The notes below the pieces were generated by a model. The model worked only from the letters and a program-made list of their open reading frames with translations. It made no database searches and was not told the DNA's origin. Shown piece by piece: positions 54,379 to 62,355 of a stretch of DNA of 64,000 nucleotides (positions are counted from its first letter, which is position 1; every line of letters starts with the position of its first letter). Made by a program: the position numbers and the translations under genes. Origin of the DNA: Microbacterium sp. BH-3-3-3 (GTDB lineage Bacteria > Actinomycetota > Actinomycetes > Actinomycetales > Microbacteriaceae); contig NZ_CP017674.1 of assembly GCF_001792815.1 (NCBI RefSeq), forward strand, positions 620,001 to 684,000, in the 5' to 3' direction.

Positions 54379-55788
54379 TCATCGCGAGATAACTTTCGGA
54401 GCCGCGACGGCTTTGAGCCCCGCTACGCCGAACTCCTGGCCGTATCCGGACTGTTTGGTGCCGCCGAACGGAACCTGTGGATTGAGCGCGCCATGCTGAT
54501 TGATCCACACAGTCCCAGCCTGCAGACGAGCGGCTACGTCGAGAGCTGCATCGATGTCAGCCGACCAGACGGACGCCCCGAGCCCCTGCGACGAGCTGTT
54601 CGCCCGTGCGACCGCGTCGTCGATGTCGAAGTACCGCAGCACGGGAATGACCGGGCCGAACTGCTCCTCGACGACGAGAGAAGCGTCGTCTGCGATGTCG
54701 ACGACGACTGTGGGCTGGTAGAAGAGCGGACCGAGTTCTTCGGCGGGTGCACCGCCTGTGACGACTTTGGCCCCTCCGGACCGCGCCTCTTCGATGAGGC
54801 GGCTAACGATGTCGAACTGCCTCTGATTCTGAAGAGGTCCGAGGACGTTCCCCTCCTCGAGTCCTGGCCCCATCGGCATCGTCGAGGCGAGCCGAGAAAG
54901 GGCATCCACGACGGAGTCGTAGACGGAATCGTGCACGTACAGTCGCTTGAGCGCAGCGCACGTCTGCCCGGTGTTGATGAAGATGCCCCAGAAGAGGTCC
55001 TGGGCGATCTTCGACACGTCCGTTCCCGGTAGCACGATGCCGGCATCGTTGCCTCCGAGCTCCAAGGTGAGTCGGGCGAGGTTCTGGGCCGACGATTCGA
55101 TGATCTTCCTGCCCGTCGCGGTGGAACCCGTGAACATGATCTTGTCGAGCCCGGGGTGCTTCGCGATCGCCGCGCCGACTTCGCGGTCCCCGACCACCAC
55201 CGACAGGACCCCTTCGGGAAGATGCGCGTTGAACACTTCGCAGAGAGCGAGAACCGACAGGGGCGTGTACTCGCTCGGCTTCACGACCACAGTGTTGCCC
55301 ATCCGCAGCGAGGGTGCGACCTGCCAGACCGAGATCATGATCGGCCAGTTCCACGGACCGATCGCTCCGACCACCCCGAGCGGGTCGTAGTGCACCTCGG
55401 CACGGGAGGTGCCGTTCTCGAAGACGACCTCGGGTTCGAGAACGGTATCTGCGGCGCCCCTCGTCCAGGCGGCTGCGGCGCCGACCTCGAAACGGGCGTT
55501 GGGGCCGTCGAGCGGTTTGCCCTGTTCGCGGGAGAGGATCACCGCGAGTTCCTCGGCGCGCGCTTCGATGTCGTCAGCGATTCGATGGAGGATTCGACTG
55601 CGCTCAGCGTGGCCGAGAGCAGCCCACGCCGGTTGAGCGCTCCGGGCCGCCGTCACGGCCGAATCGAGATCGGCCAGCCCGTGTACGGGCGCGTAGCCGA
55701 TCGTCTCCCGGGTCGCTGCGTCCGGGATCGCCCGCCCGTGGCTCTCGCGGACTGTGATGGCGTCGAGAAGAGCAGTCGCGGTGGTCAT
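54379..55788 (-). CDS. NAD(P)-dependent aldehyde dehydrogenase
   Basis: Aldehyde dehydrogenase of 469 aa: GPWNWPIMISVWQVAPSLRMGNTVVVKPSEYTP (Asn and cofactor site), FTGSTATGRKI, general-base Glu in LTLELGGNDAGIVL and nucleophilic Cys in NTGQTCAALKRLYV. With the flavin amine oxidase in the operon it would oxidise the aminoaldehyde or aldehyde made by deamination to the acid. ATG 55788 overlaps the permease stop (ATGA). Confidence 0.94.
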   Translation of the reverse strand: MTTATALLDAITVRESHGRAIPDAATRETIGYAPVHGLADLDSAVTAARSAQPAWAALGHAERSRILHRIADDIEARAEELAVILSREQGKPLDGPNARFEVGAAAAWTRGAADTVLEPEVVFENGTSRAEVHYDPLGVVGAIGPWNWPIMISVWQVAPSLRMGNTVVVKPSEYTPLSVLALCEVFNAHLPEGVLSVVVGDREVGAAIAKHPGLDKIMFTGSTATGRKIIESSAQNLARLTLELGGNDAGIVLPGTDVSKIAQDLFWGIFINTGQTCAALKRLYVHDSVYDSVVDALSRLASTMPMGPGLEEGNVLGPLQNQRQFDIVSRLIEEARSGGAKVVTGGAPAEELGPLFYQPTVVVDIADDASLVVEEQFGPVIPVLRYFDIDDAVARANSSSQGLGASVWSADIDAALDVAARLQAGTVWINQHGALNPQVPFGGTKQSGYGQEFGVAGLKAVAAPKVISR

Positions 55789-57266
55789 GTTGTCTCCTTG
55801 TCGAATGCGGATGAGGTCGCGTCGGCTGAGCGGCCTCGCTCGGTGGCGAATCCGATCGCGAATGCGACCGGCACGACAGCGAGAAGGACGGCGGCGGTCG
55901 TCACTTCACCGCCGATGAGAGAGGTGAAGTTGGTCACCACGAGGGTGAGCACCCCGAGTAGCAGCACTGCCGCAACGGCAGGTGCGACTCGCGTCTGCCA
56001 CGCTCCACCTCCCGGGTTGCTCACCGAGTAGGTGATCACGGCGATGGAGCACAGAACGTACAGCGTGATCAGGGCAGCGACGGCGAGTCCGCTGAACCAC
56101 GAGAACAGGGTGAGCACGGGGTCGAGACCGAGCACGACGAACGGCAGGATCATCAGCACCGCGAGAATCGACTGAACCCATGCGGCCGCGTGGGGTGCGC
56201 TCTGGCGATTGGTGCGAGCGAGGGCGTGCGGCAGGGAACGCTGCGTCGCCAGCGCGTGGATGTATCGGTTGATGCCGTTATGGAAGGCCAGGATGCCTGC
56301 GAAGAGGGAAGTGACGAGGAGGACACCGGCCACGGGTCCGGACCAGGCGCCGAGTATGCCGACGAGTGCGTTGAATACGAAGACAGTCGAGTCACCGGAG
56401 ACGACGGCTTCTTCTGCAGCGACCACCGCGGCGTCCGCACCATAGAACGAGATGAACATCCACGATACGAAAGAGAAGAACAGCGCGATGACGCCGACGG
56501 AGAGGTAGGTCGCGCGCGCCACGGTGCGGCGAGGATCCTTGGCTTCGCCGGAGTAGATGGCCGTGGATTCGAACCCGAACATGGAGGCGACGGCGAACAT
56601 GAGCGCCACGCCCGGCGCTCCGGACATCACCGCCGCCGGCGAGAAGCTCGAGGCCACATCGATCGCCCCCTCGGGGCCGCCGCCCAGGACGAACGTGCCC
56701 ACCGCGAAGGCGAGCAGTATCGCGACCTCCAGGCCGACCAGCACAGCGAGGACCCGCGCACCCAGCTCGATGTTGAGCGAGCCCAGGCCCTGCACGAGAA
56801 CGATGGTGACGATCACCGGAACCCACCAAGGCACGACGACACCGAAGGTGGCGAGAAGCCCGCTGAAACTCGCGCCGTACAGACCGTACATTGCCGCCTG
56901 GACGGTCGCGTAGGCGACGATCGCCAGCCATGCGGAACCTGTGCCCGTCCTGCGCCCCAGCCCGGCGGACACATATGCGTAAAAGGCACCCTTCCCGTCG
57001 ATCCGACGTGACATGGCGATGAAGCCGACGGCGAAGATGACGATGATGATGCCGATGAGCAGGTACGCACCGGGCGCGCCCGCCCCGTTGCCGAGCAGGA
57101 TCGTCAGCGGCAAGGCACCGGCGATGCCAGTGAGCGGGGCTTGAGCAGAGAGGACGAAGAAGAGAATCCCGAGTACCCCGACGGCCCCCTTGCGAAGTGA
57201 TGTGCGGTCGTCAGAATCACCTCGCTCAGCGGAGGTCATGGTAGTGGTTTCGTTTTTTGAGGACAT
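55785..57266 (-). CDS. APC-superfamily amino acid/polyamine permease
   Basis: Permease of 493 aa with about 12 helices. The APC start GVLGILFFVLSAQAPLTGIAGALPLTILLGNGAGAPGAY and central GFESTAIYSGEAKDPRRTVARATYLSVGVIALFF match the family's substrate and helix-8 regions. It probably imports the amine substrate for the oxidase. ATG 57266 is chosen because AAAGGTG lies 7 nt before it; ATG 57275 would overlap that site. Confidence 0.92.
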   Translation of the reverse strand: MSSKNETTTMTSAERGDSDDRTSLRKGAVGVLGILFFVLSAQAPLTGIAGALPLTILLGNGAGAPGAYLLIGIIIVIFAVGFIAMSRRIDGKGAFYAYVSAGLGRRTGTGSAWLAIVAYATVQAAMYGLYGASFSGLLATFGVVVPWWVPVIVTIVLVQGLGSLNIELGARVLAVLVGLEVAILLAFAVGTFVLGGGPEGAIDVASSFSPAAVMSGAPGVALMFAVASMFGFESTAIYSGEAKDPRRTVARATYLSVGVIALFFSFVSWMFISFYGADAAVVAAEEAVVSGDSTVFVFNALVGILGAWSGPVAGVLLVTSLFAGILAFHNGINRYIHALATQRSLPHALARTNRQSAPHAAAWVQSILAVLMILPFVVLGLDPVLTLFSWFSGLAVAALITLYVLCSIAVITYSVSNPGGGAWQTRVAPAVAAVLLLGVLTLVVTNFTSLIGGEVTTAAVLLAVVPVAFAIGFATERGRSADATSSAFDKETT

Positions 57267-57305
57267 GATGATCACCTTTGATCTCTTGTGGTTGGGTGTT
57301 GCCGA

Positions 57306-58622
57306 TCAGGCGGACACCAGGCGGGATGCCGTGAGAACCGCGTGAGCCACCTTCAAGCCGCTCTCGATCGCTCCGTCGATGAACCCGCCCCATCCATCGG
57401 CGATGTCTGATCCGGAGAGCCGAATCCGCCCGAGCGGCTGTTGCAGCGCCGGCAGAGAATCCGAGAGGTAACCGGTTCGGTGCATCGGCCACGTTTCTTT
57501 GGAGAATTTGTCTCCGACCCAGTCGTGGCCGACACTGGCGGTGACGCGCAGGTCCGGTACGAGGCGGTTCAGCACCCGCTGAACGGCCTCTGGGTCATTG
57601 GGGTCGAGGGCCGAGGCATCGGGGCCGAACCCGATGACATAGGTGAGCCCGTCTCGCACGTACTCGGACTGGAAGAAGTTCAGCGGCCAGTCCGAGCCGC
57701 CGAGTGCGACGAACGGACGATGCTCACCCTCGACGGTGAACCACGCCTTGACTCCGAGGCCGAGCTGGCCGTGGTCGGCTGCCATGCTCACCGGTTGGGG
57801 GAGAGCCGGCTCGAAGTGGATACGCGTCAGCGTCTGCAGCGGCACCGTGAGGATCACATCTCGCGCCGAGTACTCCGTCCCGTCGACCGTTGTCACGACA
57901 GCGGATGACTGTTCCTGGGTGATGTCACGAACGTCGGCGCCGAAAACGAAGTCCGCAGGAGTGTCCTGGAGGATCGCCTCAGCGAGAGCGCGCGTGCCTC
58001 CCGCGATCTTGTATGTCGCGCACGCTTCGAAGTTGACCTTCCAGTCGCCGTTGGTCAGTGACACCCATCGCAGCGCCTGTGTGAATGCGGCATCGGCGAT
58101 ATTCCCATTGAAGTTGAGCGTCCAAAAGGACTCGATGAGCGCGCGTCGCTCCGCGCTGATCGGTAGTGCAGCGATCTCGTCGGCTAGGGACCGGGAGTCG
58201 ACTTCCCGGACCTGTGTGCTCAAGGGGCGAAAGGGCTGGGGGAAGACTTCTCGTGAACTGGCGGTGAGGACCCGGTTGGGCTCATCGAGCAACTCGAGCA
58301 GCTCGTCTGCCGAGCCCGCGACAAGACTGGAGCCGTCCCACCAGTAGGCGTTCTCTGGCACGGGGCTGGGGGCGAGGCCGATGCCGTAGCGGCTCAGTTC
58401 GGCCCAGACGTGAGGCTGTGTCCAGTGCACCCACGTTCCGCCAAGTTCCAACTCCATCCCGAGCCGGCGATCGAGCCACGTGCGACCTCCGATGCGATCC
58501 CGCGCTTCCAGGACCAGCACCGATTGTCCGGCGCGGGACAACTCGCGGGCCGCCGTGAGCCCTGCAAAACCCGCCCCCACCACGATGGTGTCGTATGACC
58601 GTGCCATATCGGTGTCGCTCAC
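57306..58622 (-). CDS. flavin monoamine/putrescine-oxidase-like enzyme
   Basis: FAD-dependent amine oxidase of 438 aa. The dinucleotide motif is VVGAGFAGLTAARELSRAG (about residues 14-32), followed by VLEARDRIGGRTW. The C-terminus has the FAD-contacting IRLSGSDIADGWGGFIDGAIESG. Size and motifs fit bacterial putrescine/monoamine oxidases, which convert an amine to an aldehyde, NH3 and H2O2. The start is GTG 58622, overlapping the cupin stop as GTGA. The nature of the amine is not determined. Confidence 0.92.
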   Translation of the reverse strand: MSDTDMARSYDTIVVGAGFAGLTAARELSRAGQSVLVLEARDRIGGRTWLDRRLGMELELGGTWVHWTQPHVWAELSRYGIGLAPSPVPENAYWWDGSSLVAGSADELLELLDEPNRVLTASSREVFPQPFRPLSTQVREVDSRSLADEIAALPISAERRALIESFWTLNFNGNIADAAFTQALRWVSLTNGDWKVNFEACATYKIAGGTRALAEAILQDTPADFVFGADVRDITQEQSSAVVTTVDGTEYSARDVILTVPLQTLTRIHFEPALPQPVSMAADHGQLGLGVKAWFTVEGEHRPFVALGGSDWPLNFFQSEYVRDGLTYVIGFGPDASALDPNDPEAVQRVLNRLVPDLRVTASVGHDWVGDKFSKETWPMHRTGYLSDSLPALQQPLGRIRLSGSDIADGWGGFIDGAIESGLKVAHAVLTASRLVSA

Positions 58623-58957
58623 GAGTACACGAAGAACTCGACGGTCGGCTCGAGCACGGTCCACGTCGCCGATACACCCTTGTTCATCGAAGCGGATCCA
58701 CCGGCCGCGACCTCGAACGCCTCCGAGCCCTCGGGCTCGATCCGCACTCGGCCTTCGATGATGTAGATGGTCTCATCGGCGTGCGCCTCCACCACCATCG
58801 GTCCAGGCGTCTGGGCCGGTGTGATGAACCAGTAACCGGCGGCGAGCTCCTCGCGTCCGCCCTCCCCTGGACGACGCACCCACTGCACCTCGCCGACTTC
58901 GAAGGGCTCTCTTTTCGTGTGGTCCTGCGTGCTGGCGGTGATGAACTGATCAGGCAT
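58619..58957 (-). CDS. small cupin-fold protein
   Basis: Single cupin of 112 aa (GPMVVEAHADETIYIIEGRVRIEPEGSEAFEVAAGGSASMNKGVSATWTVLEP). The metal-binding signature is eroded: where a typical cupin has HxHxxE, here it is EAHADETIY. It resembles DUF861/EutQ-type cupins that accompany amine oxidases. ATG 58957 follows GAGGAGG. It is first gene of the amine operon. Confidence 0.85.
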   Translation of the reverse strand: MPDQFITASTQDHTKREPFEVGEVQWVRRPGEGGREELAAGYWFITPAQTPGPMVVEAHADETIYIIEGRVRIEPEGSEAFEVAAGGSASMNKGVSATWTVLEPTVEFFVYS

Positions 58958-59002
58958 TCGTGTCCTCCTCGACGAGCCTCGCGCTTCTCTGCGCACTGGC
59001 CC

Positions 59003-59031
59003 AGACTAAGCAATTGCTTAGTTCAACGCAA
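59003..59031 (-). promoter_or_regulatory. promoter with 18-bp palindromic TetR operator in the spacer
   Basis: Minus strand: TTGCGT (59031-59026), 17-bp spacer, TAGTCT (59008-59003). The perfect palindrome ACTAAGCAATTGCTTAGT (59005-59022) fills the spacer and overlaps the -10, so a bound TetR dimer would block polymerase. The TetR gene starts 38 bp to the right, on the other strand, and is probably autoregulated by the same site. Confidence 0.85.
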
Positions 59032-59059
59032 GAGGGCATTTGTAGGGTTTAGTGGAGGT

Positions 59060-59656
59060 ATGGCTCGACAGGTTCCCTACGGCAGCGGCCGCGATCTTCT
59101 GGTGGCGACAACAGTGGGCATCGTCGCGGAGAAAGGCCTCCGCGGGATGACGTTTCGCGCTGTCGCCGACCGGGCTGGCGTCAACAACTCGCTGATCGCT
59201 CACCACTTCGGAAACAGAGAATCGTTGCTCGCAGCCGCACTGGAGTGGAGCGTCGAGAGCTCGATCGACACCACCGGCCTGCTCGATCTCGCCACAAGCA
59301 GCGCCTTCGCTGACGGCTTGCTCGACTCCGTCGCCAAACGGCCAGAGCTACAGGCCTTCCAATACGAGATGATTCTCGAATCGCGAAGAAATCCTCGGTA
59401 CCAGCCCTACGTCAGCCGCCTCTATACCCGGTATCACGAGGTCGTCGCCGCGAGCCTGAAACATCACGGCGTCGATGATCCTTCAGGCGCACTCGCCAGA
59501 TCCGCTTTCGCAGCTCTGGATGGAATCGTCCTCCAGTTCATGGCTGGGGTGGACGCAGAGCTATTGCGAGCGGCATTGCAGCGGCTGTGGGAGGGGTTGC
59601 TCGACACTAGGGACGCCACTGCTGCCGCGGCCGCAGGAGGGACCAGCAGTAGGTGA
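59060..59656 (+). CDS. TetR-family repressor of the amine operon
   Basis: TetR-like regulator of 198 aa. The HTH is at residues ~10-55 (DLLVATTVGIVAEKGLRGMTFRAVADRAGVNNSLIAHHFGNRESLLAAALEW), and the rest is the helical ligand/dimer domain. It is divergent from the cupin-oxidase-permease-dehydrogenase operon with a perfect palindromic operator between. An amine or aldehyde is the likely inducer. ATG 59060 is close to GGAGGT, which is unusually tight spacing. Confidence 0.9.
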   Translation: MARQVPYGSGRDLLVATTVGIVAEKGLRGMTFRAVADRAGVNNSLIAHHFGNRESLLAAALEWSVESSIDTTGLLDLATSSAFADGLLDSVAKRPELQAFQYEMILESRRNPRYQPYVSRLYTRYHEVVAASLKHHGVDDPSGALARSAFAALDGIVLQFMAGVDAELLRAALQRLWEGLLDTRDATAAAAAGGTSSR

Positions 59657-59918
59657 TCCCGCCTGCAAAAAGTCAACCAGTATCTCGGTCATCTCATCCT
59701 GACCCTCGAGTGTGCTCGTCGCTCTCGTGGCCGCCTTCTGGAGCGGCTGCGGACCACCTTTTCCCGGTCCTAGATAACGTCGACGTTGTTTCGAATGCTT
59801 GCTCCTCCCCCGCTCCCACCCGACGAGGGAGCGTCATCGAGTCTCCGAACAGTGAGCGCATCGATAGCGTCGATCTAGCAGAAGAGGGCGTGAGGAACGA
59901 ACTGGTGACAGGTTGGGT

Positions 59919-60794
59919 TTAGGCCGCGAGCGTCAGCGGCTCGGTTAGCTTGGCCTCGAACTCGATGGGCGTCAAGCCGCCGAGGGTGTCCTGGGCTCGC
60001 TGTCGGTGGTACTTTCGCTCGATCCAGACGACGATCGCGAGGCGCAGCTCCTGCCTGGTGGCCCACCGTTGCTGGTTGAGGACGTTCGTTTGCAGCAGTG
60101 ACCAGAAGCTCTCCATAGCCGCGTTGTCGCCGGCTGCGCCGACGCGGCCCATCGATCCGACCATGTCGTGGCGCCGCAGCTCGCGGGCCATCGCCCTGCT
60201 TCGAAACTGGCTCCCCCTATCGGCGTGCAGGATGCACCCGGCGACCTCACCGCGGCGCGCGATGGCGTTTCGGACGGCGTTGACGGCGAGCTTCGCGGTC
60301 ATCCGATCCGAGATCGAGTAGCCGACGATGCGGTTGGAGAACACGTCCTTGATCGCGCAGCAGTAGAGCTTGCCTTCGCTCGTCCAGTGCTCCGTGATGT
60401 CCGTGAGCCAGAGCCGGTTCGGGGCGTCAGCGCGGAACACGCGTTGCACGTGGTCGTCGAACACGGGCGGGCCGGCCTTCTTGCCCTTCCCGCGGCGCCG
60501 GCGTTGCGCGGACGACAGGATTCCGGATTGCGAGCACAGCTTCCACGCCGTCCGCCGGCTCATCCGCCACCCGGCTCGACGCGCCTCGTCGGCGAGGTAT
60601 CGGTATCCGAACGTTGGGTCCTCGTGGTGCGCATCGTGCAGCGCGTTGATCCGATACGCCCGAAGCACGTCCGCATCGCGGATCGGGTCGTTTCGCCACC
60701 GGTAGTAGGGCTGGCGGGCGAGCTTGAGAACCCGGCACGACACCGTCACGGGGATCCCCGCGTCGGCGAGCTCAGCAACGAGCGGGTACGTCAT
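59919..60794 (-). CDS. IS3 transposase OrfB (DDE catalytic part)
   Basis: rve-type integrase domain of 291 aa. The catalytic Asp/Asp/Glu are in LTDITEHWTSEGKLYC, HADRGSQFRSRAM and NAAMESFWSLLQ. A helical HTH_21-like N-terminal part starts MTYPLVAELADAGIPVTVSC. The reading frame is intact, so the element may still be active. Its ATG overlaps the OrfA stop by ATGA in a CCAAAATGA context, so it is probably made as an OrfAB fusion by -1 slippage as well as alone. Confidence 0.94.
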   Translation of the reverse strand: MTYPLVAELADAGIPVTVSCRVLKLARQPYYRWRNDPIRDADVLRAYRINALHDAHHEDPTFGYRYLADEARRAGWRMSRRTAWKLCSQSGILSSAQRRRRGKGKKAGPPVFDDHVQRVFRADAPNRLWLTDITEHWTSEGKLYCCAIKDVFSNRIVGYSISDRMTAKLAVNAVRNAIARRGEVAGCILHADRGSQFRSRAMARELRRHDMVGSMGRVGAAGDNAAMESFWSLLQTNVLNQQRWATRQELRLAIVVWIERKYHRQRAQDTLGGLTPIEFEAKLTEPLTLAA

Positions 60795-61096
60795 TTTGGG
60801 GAGCCACCGAGGCGCAGATTCGCCTGCGACAGATACGCCGCGGCCTTCCGGAGCACCTCGTTCTCCTGCTCGAGCAACCGGATCCGCTTCTTCAACTCCC
60901 GCGCCTCAGAAGCGTCGGCGGCGGTCTGACCGGGACGGTTTCCCTCCTCGACATCGGCCTGGCGGAGCCAGTTCTGCAGCGTTGCTTCGCTGATACCGAA
61001 ATCGGTGGCGATCTGTTTGATGGTGACGCCGCTCTCACGGCGACGAGCGACCGCGACAACGTCCTCGCGGAACTCTCTGGGATAGGGACCGGGCAT
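60791..61096 (-). CDS. IS3 transposase OrfA (HTH protein)
   Basis: Protein of 101 aa with an HTH (PREFREDVVAVARRRESGVTIKQIATDFGISEATLQNWLRQADVEEG) and a leucine-zipper-like C-terminus (ELKKRIRLLEQENEVLRKAAAYLSQANL), typical of IS3-family OrfA, which binds the terminal repeats. ATG 61096 follows AAGGATG. It ends in the frameshift overlap with OrfB. Confidence 0.92.
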   Translation of the reverse strand: MPGPYPREFREDVVAVARRRESGVTIKQIATDFGISEATLQNWLRQADVEEGNRPGQTAADASEARELKKRIRLLEQENEVLRKAAAYLSQANLRLGGSPK

Positions 61097-61135
61097 GATG
61101 ACATCCTTCCCGTCAGCGCCTCCCGGCACTAACGA

Positions 61136-61501
61136 TCAGTTGTCACCGATTCGTTCCTCACGCCCGTTCTTCGACTCCGCGGGAACGCTCATTCCCTGTG
61201 CATCACAGTATGCGCTGAGCGTGTCAAAGACCGCAGTGTGGTAGTCGAGTGGTGTCCACCCGTCGCGCTCTTCGAGTTCGAGCATGAAGTCTGCGTCGAA
61301 CTCTGCATCTTCGGCCGGCTGGATGATGGTTCGTTGCGCCCACGACCCCTGCTTCTTCATCAACTTGACCCGGACCCCGAGATCGGCACGCCTGAGCGCG
61401 TCGAAAAGTCTTCCAGTTCGCTCGTCGAGATGCGTCAACTTATAGTCCGGCAAGTTGACGACGTCGATCAGGAAGGTGTTGAAGTGCGAAACGTGCTCCA
61501 T
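61136..61501 (-). pseudogene. SMODS/CD-NTase nucleotidyltransferase, truncated by the IS3 element
   Basis: About 112 native residues remain, then 9 codons read into the IS inverted repeat (NGREERIGDN). The visible part is the N-terminus of a SMODS-type nucleotidyltransferase: a helical start (HFNTFLIDVVNLPDYKLTHLDERTGRLFDAL), then GSWAQRTIIQP and EFDADFML, the GS plus DxD nucleotide/metal motifs of CBASS cyclic-oligonucleotide synthases. The catalytic third acid and the rest are missing and are not found beyond the IS. ATG 61501 follows AGGGGA. CBASS-type defence is inferred from family. Confidence 0.8.
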
Positions 61502-61874
61502 CTGAGTCCCCTCTCAGTGAGTCCCGCCCCAGACGGGAGTTGATCTCTGCGAGTCATCGTATGTTCGACTACCGACATTCACGATCGAGGAGATGCAGGG
61601 TACGCCTGGTGCTACCCGCAGCTCCCCGAACGCGGTCATTGTCCAACTCCGGCCAACTCGATCGACTGTTGGCCAAGTAGAAAAGCCCAAAGGCCAACTA
61701 GCGGCGTCCCCCGTCAGCGATGATAGCCACCACCAGACCCAAAGCGATGCAGTAGACGGCATCGAAACGAAGGCTCAGGTACGCGAGGCGTTCACCGGTC
61801 ATGACCTCATTCTGTCCGAGGTGCCGTGACCCAGGTGACGAGACATCCAGCGCGGCCAATCGGGACCGGGGCGG

Positions 61875-61897
61875 TTCTGGTCCCCTTTTGGTCCCCT
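61875..61897. repeat. 23-bp direct repeat, right copy (candidate arm site)
   Basis: Identical to 36332-36354 (core GGTCCCCTTTTGGTCCCC). The two lie just inside the two island ends. Confidence 0.75.
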
Positions 61898-61938
61898 TAT
61901 CCACAGGGAGGGCCTCGCGGCAGGTTCGGTTATCCACA
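61897..61938 (+). promoter_or_regulatory. two DnaA-box-like TTATCCACA sites, 33 bp apart
   Basis: Exact TTATCCACA at 61897-61905 and 61930-61938, same orientation, spaced three helical turns. They match the strong DnaA consensus. No replication gene is near, so they could be remains of an element origin, accessory integrase sites, or chance. Confidence 0.5.
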
Positions 61939-62009
61939 GCCCCATCCCGCCCGAAGGTCGAGGGGGACCAGAAGGGGACCAAAAATCCGGCTCTTCGAAA
62001 ACAACAAAA

Positions 62010-62037
62010 CCCTGATGAAAATAACTTCTCATCAGGG
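62010..62037 (-). terminator. terminator of the island-borne tRNA-Pro
   Basis: CCCTGATGA and TCATCAGGG form a 9-bp stem with T-rich tails on both sides, immediately after the tRNA 3' end on the minus strand. Confidence 0.88.
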
Positions 62038-62038
62038 T

Positions 62039-62087
62039 TTTTCTGTCGGGCTGACAGGATTTGAACCTGCGACCCCCTGACCCCCAG
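62039..62087. repeat. 49-bp att repeat, right copy
   Basis: Direct-repeat partner of 36193-36241 with two differences. It overlaps the 3' half of the complete tRNA-Pro. Confidence 0.88.
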
Positions 62088-62119
62088 TCAGGTGCGCTAC
62101 CAAGCTGCGCCACAGCCCG
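62046..62119 (-). tRNA. tRNA-Pro(GGG), complete, inside the island end
   Basis: A 74-nt cloverleaf: acceptor CGGGCTG/CAGCCCG, D-arm GCGC...GCGC, anticodon stem CCTGA/TCAGG with loop CTGGGGG (anticodon GGG), T-arm GCAGG TTCAAAT CCTGT, discriminator A, no encoded CCA. It differs from the reconstructed native copy in the acceptor and anticodon stems by compensated pairs, so it is a separate allele brought by the element. Confidence 0.95.
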
Positions 62120-62170
62120 TGGCATTCAATTTTCAGTTATTCGAGCCGTCCGGGAGGGGTAAACCCCCTA

Positions 62171-62211
<41 letters not shown>

Positions 62212-62355
62212 TACCCGCGAGCGGGCAACTCCCCTATATTAGCCCCTCCCCGACCCCGCCGCGAACCAGCGCACGCCCCGGGCGTGTGGGGCTCGGCGGC
62301 CCGTTCTTGCGCGCGGAGGATTGTCGATGTCGGAGCCCCTCGCTACCGTCGCGTC

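Larger units (their letters stand above)
59886..61165 (-). mobile_element. IS3-family insertion sequence, complete
   Basis: About 1.28 kb with two overlapping ORFs. Terminal inverted repeats of 25 bp (59886-59910 and 61141-61165) match at 23 positions, beginning GGGCGTGAGGAACGAA and ending GGTGACA. No direct target duplication is seen, which suggests a deletion next to the element. Its right end lies inside the CD-NTase reading frame. Confidence 0.88.
61502..62009. other. right island end: no gene, repeat-rich regulatory DNA
   Basis: About 500 bp upstream of the CD-NTase fragment. It contains the 23-bp GGTCCCC repeat (61875-61897), an inverted version of the same word (GGGGACCAGAAGGGGACC, about 61967-61984) and two DnaA-box-like words. 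Frames exist but none looks real. Presumably it is the former attP/arm region of the element. Confidence 0.6.

Noticed and set aside
59657-59885. Remainder of the CD-NTase beyond the IS
   Set aside because: Minus-strand frames here are short and do not continue the nucleotidyltransferase; probably deleted.
61799-62125. 108-aa frame at the right island end as an integrase tail
   Set aside because: It overlaps the repeats and the tRNA and shows no tyrosine-recombinase RxxY-type motif.
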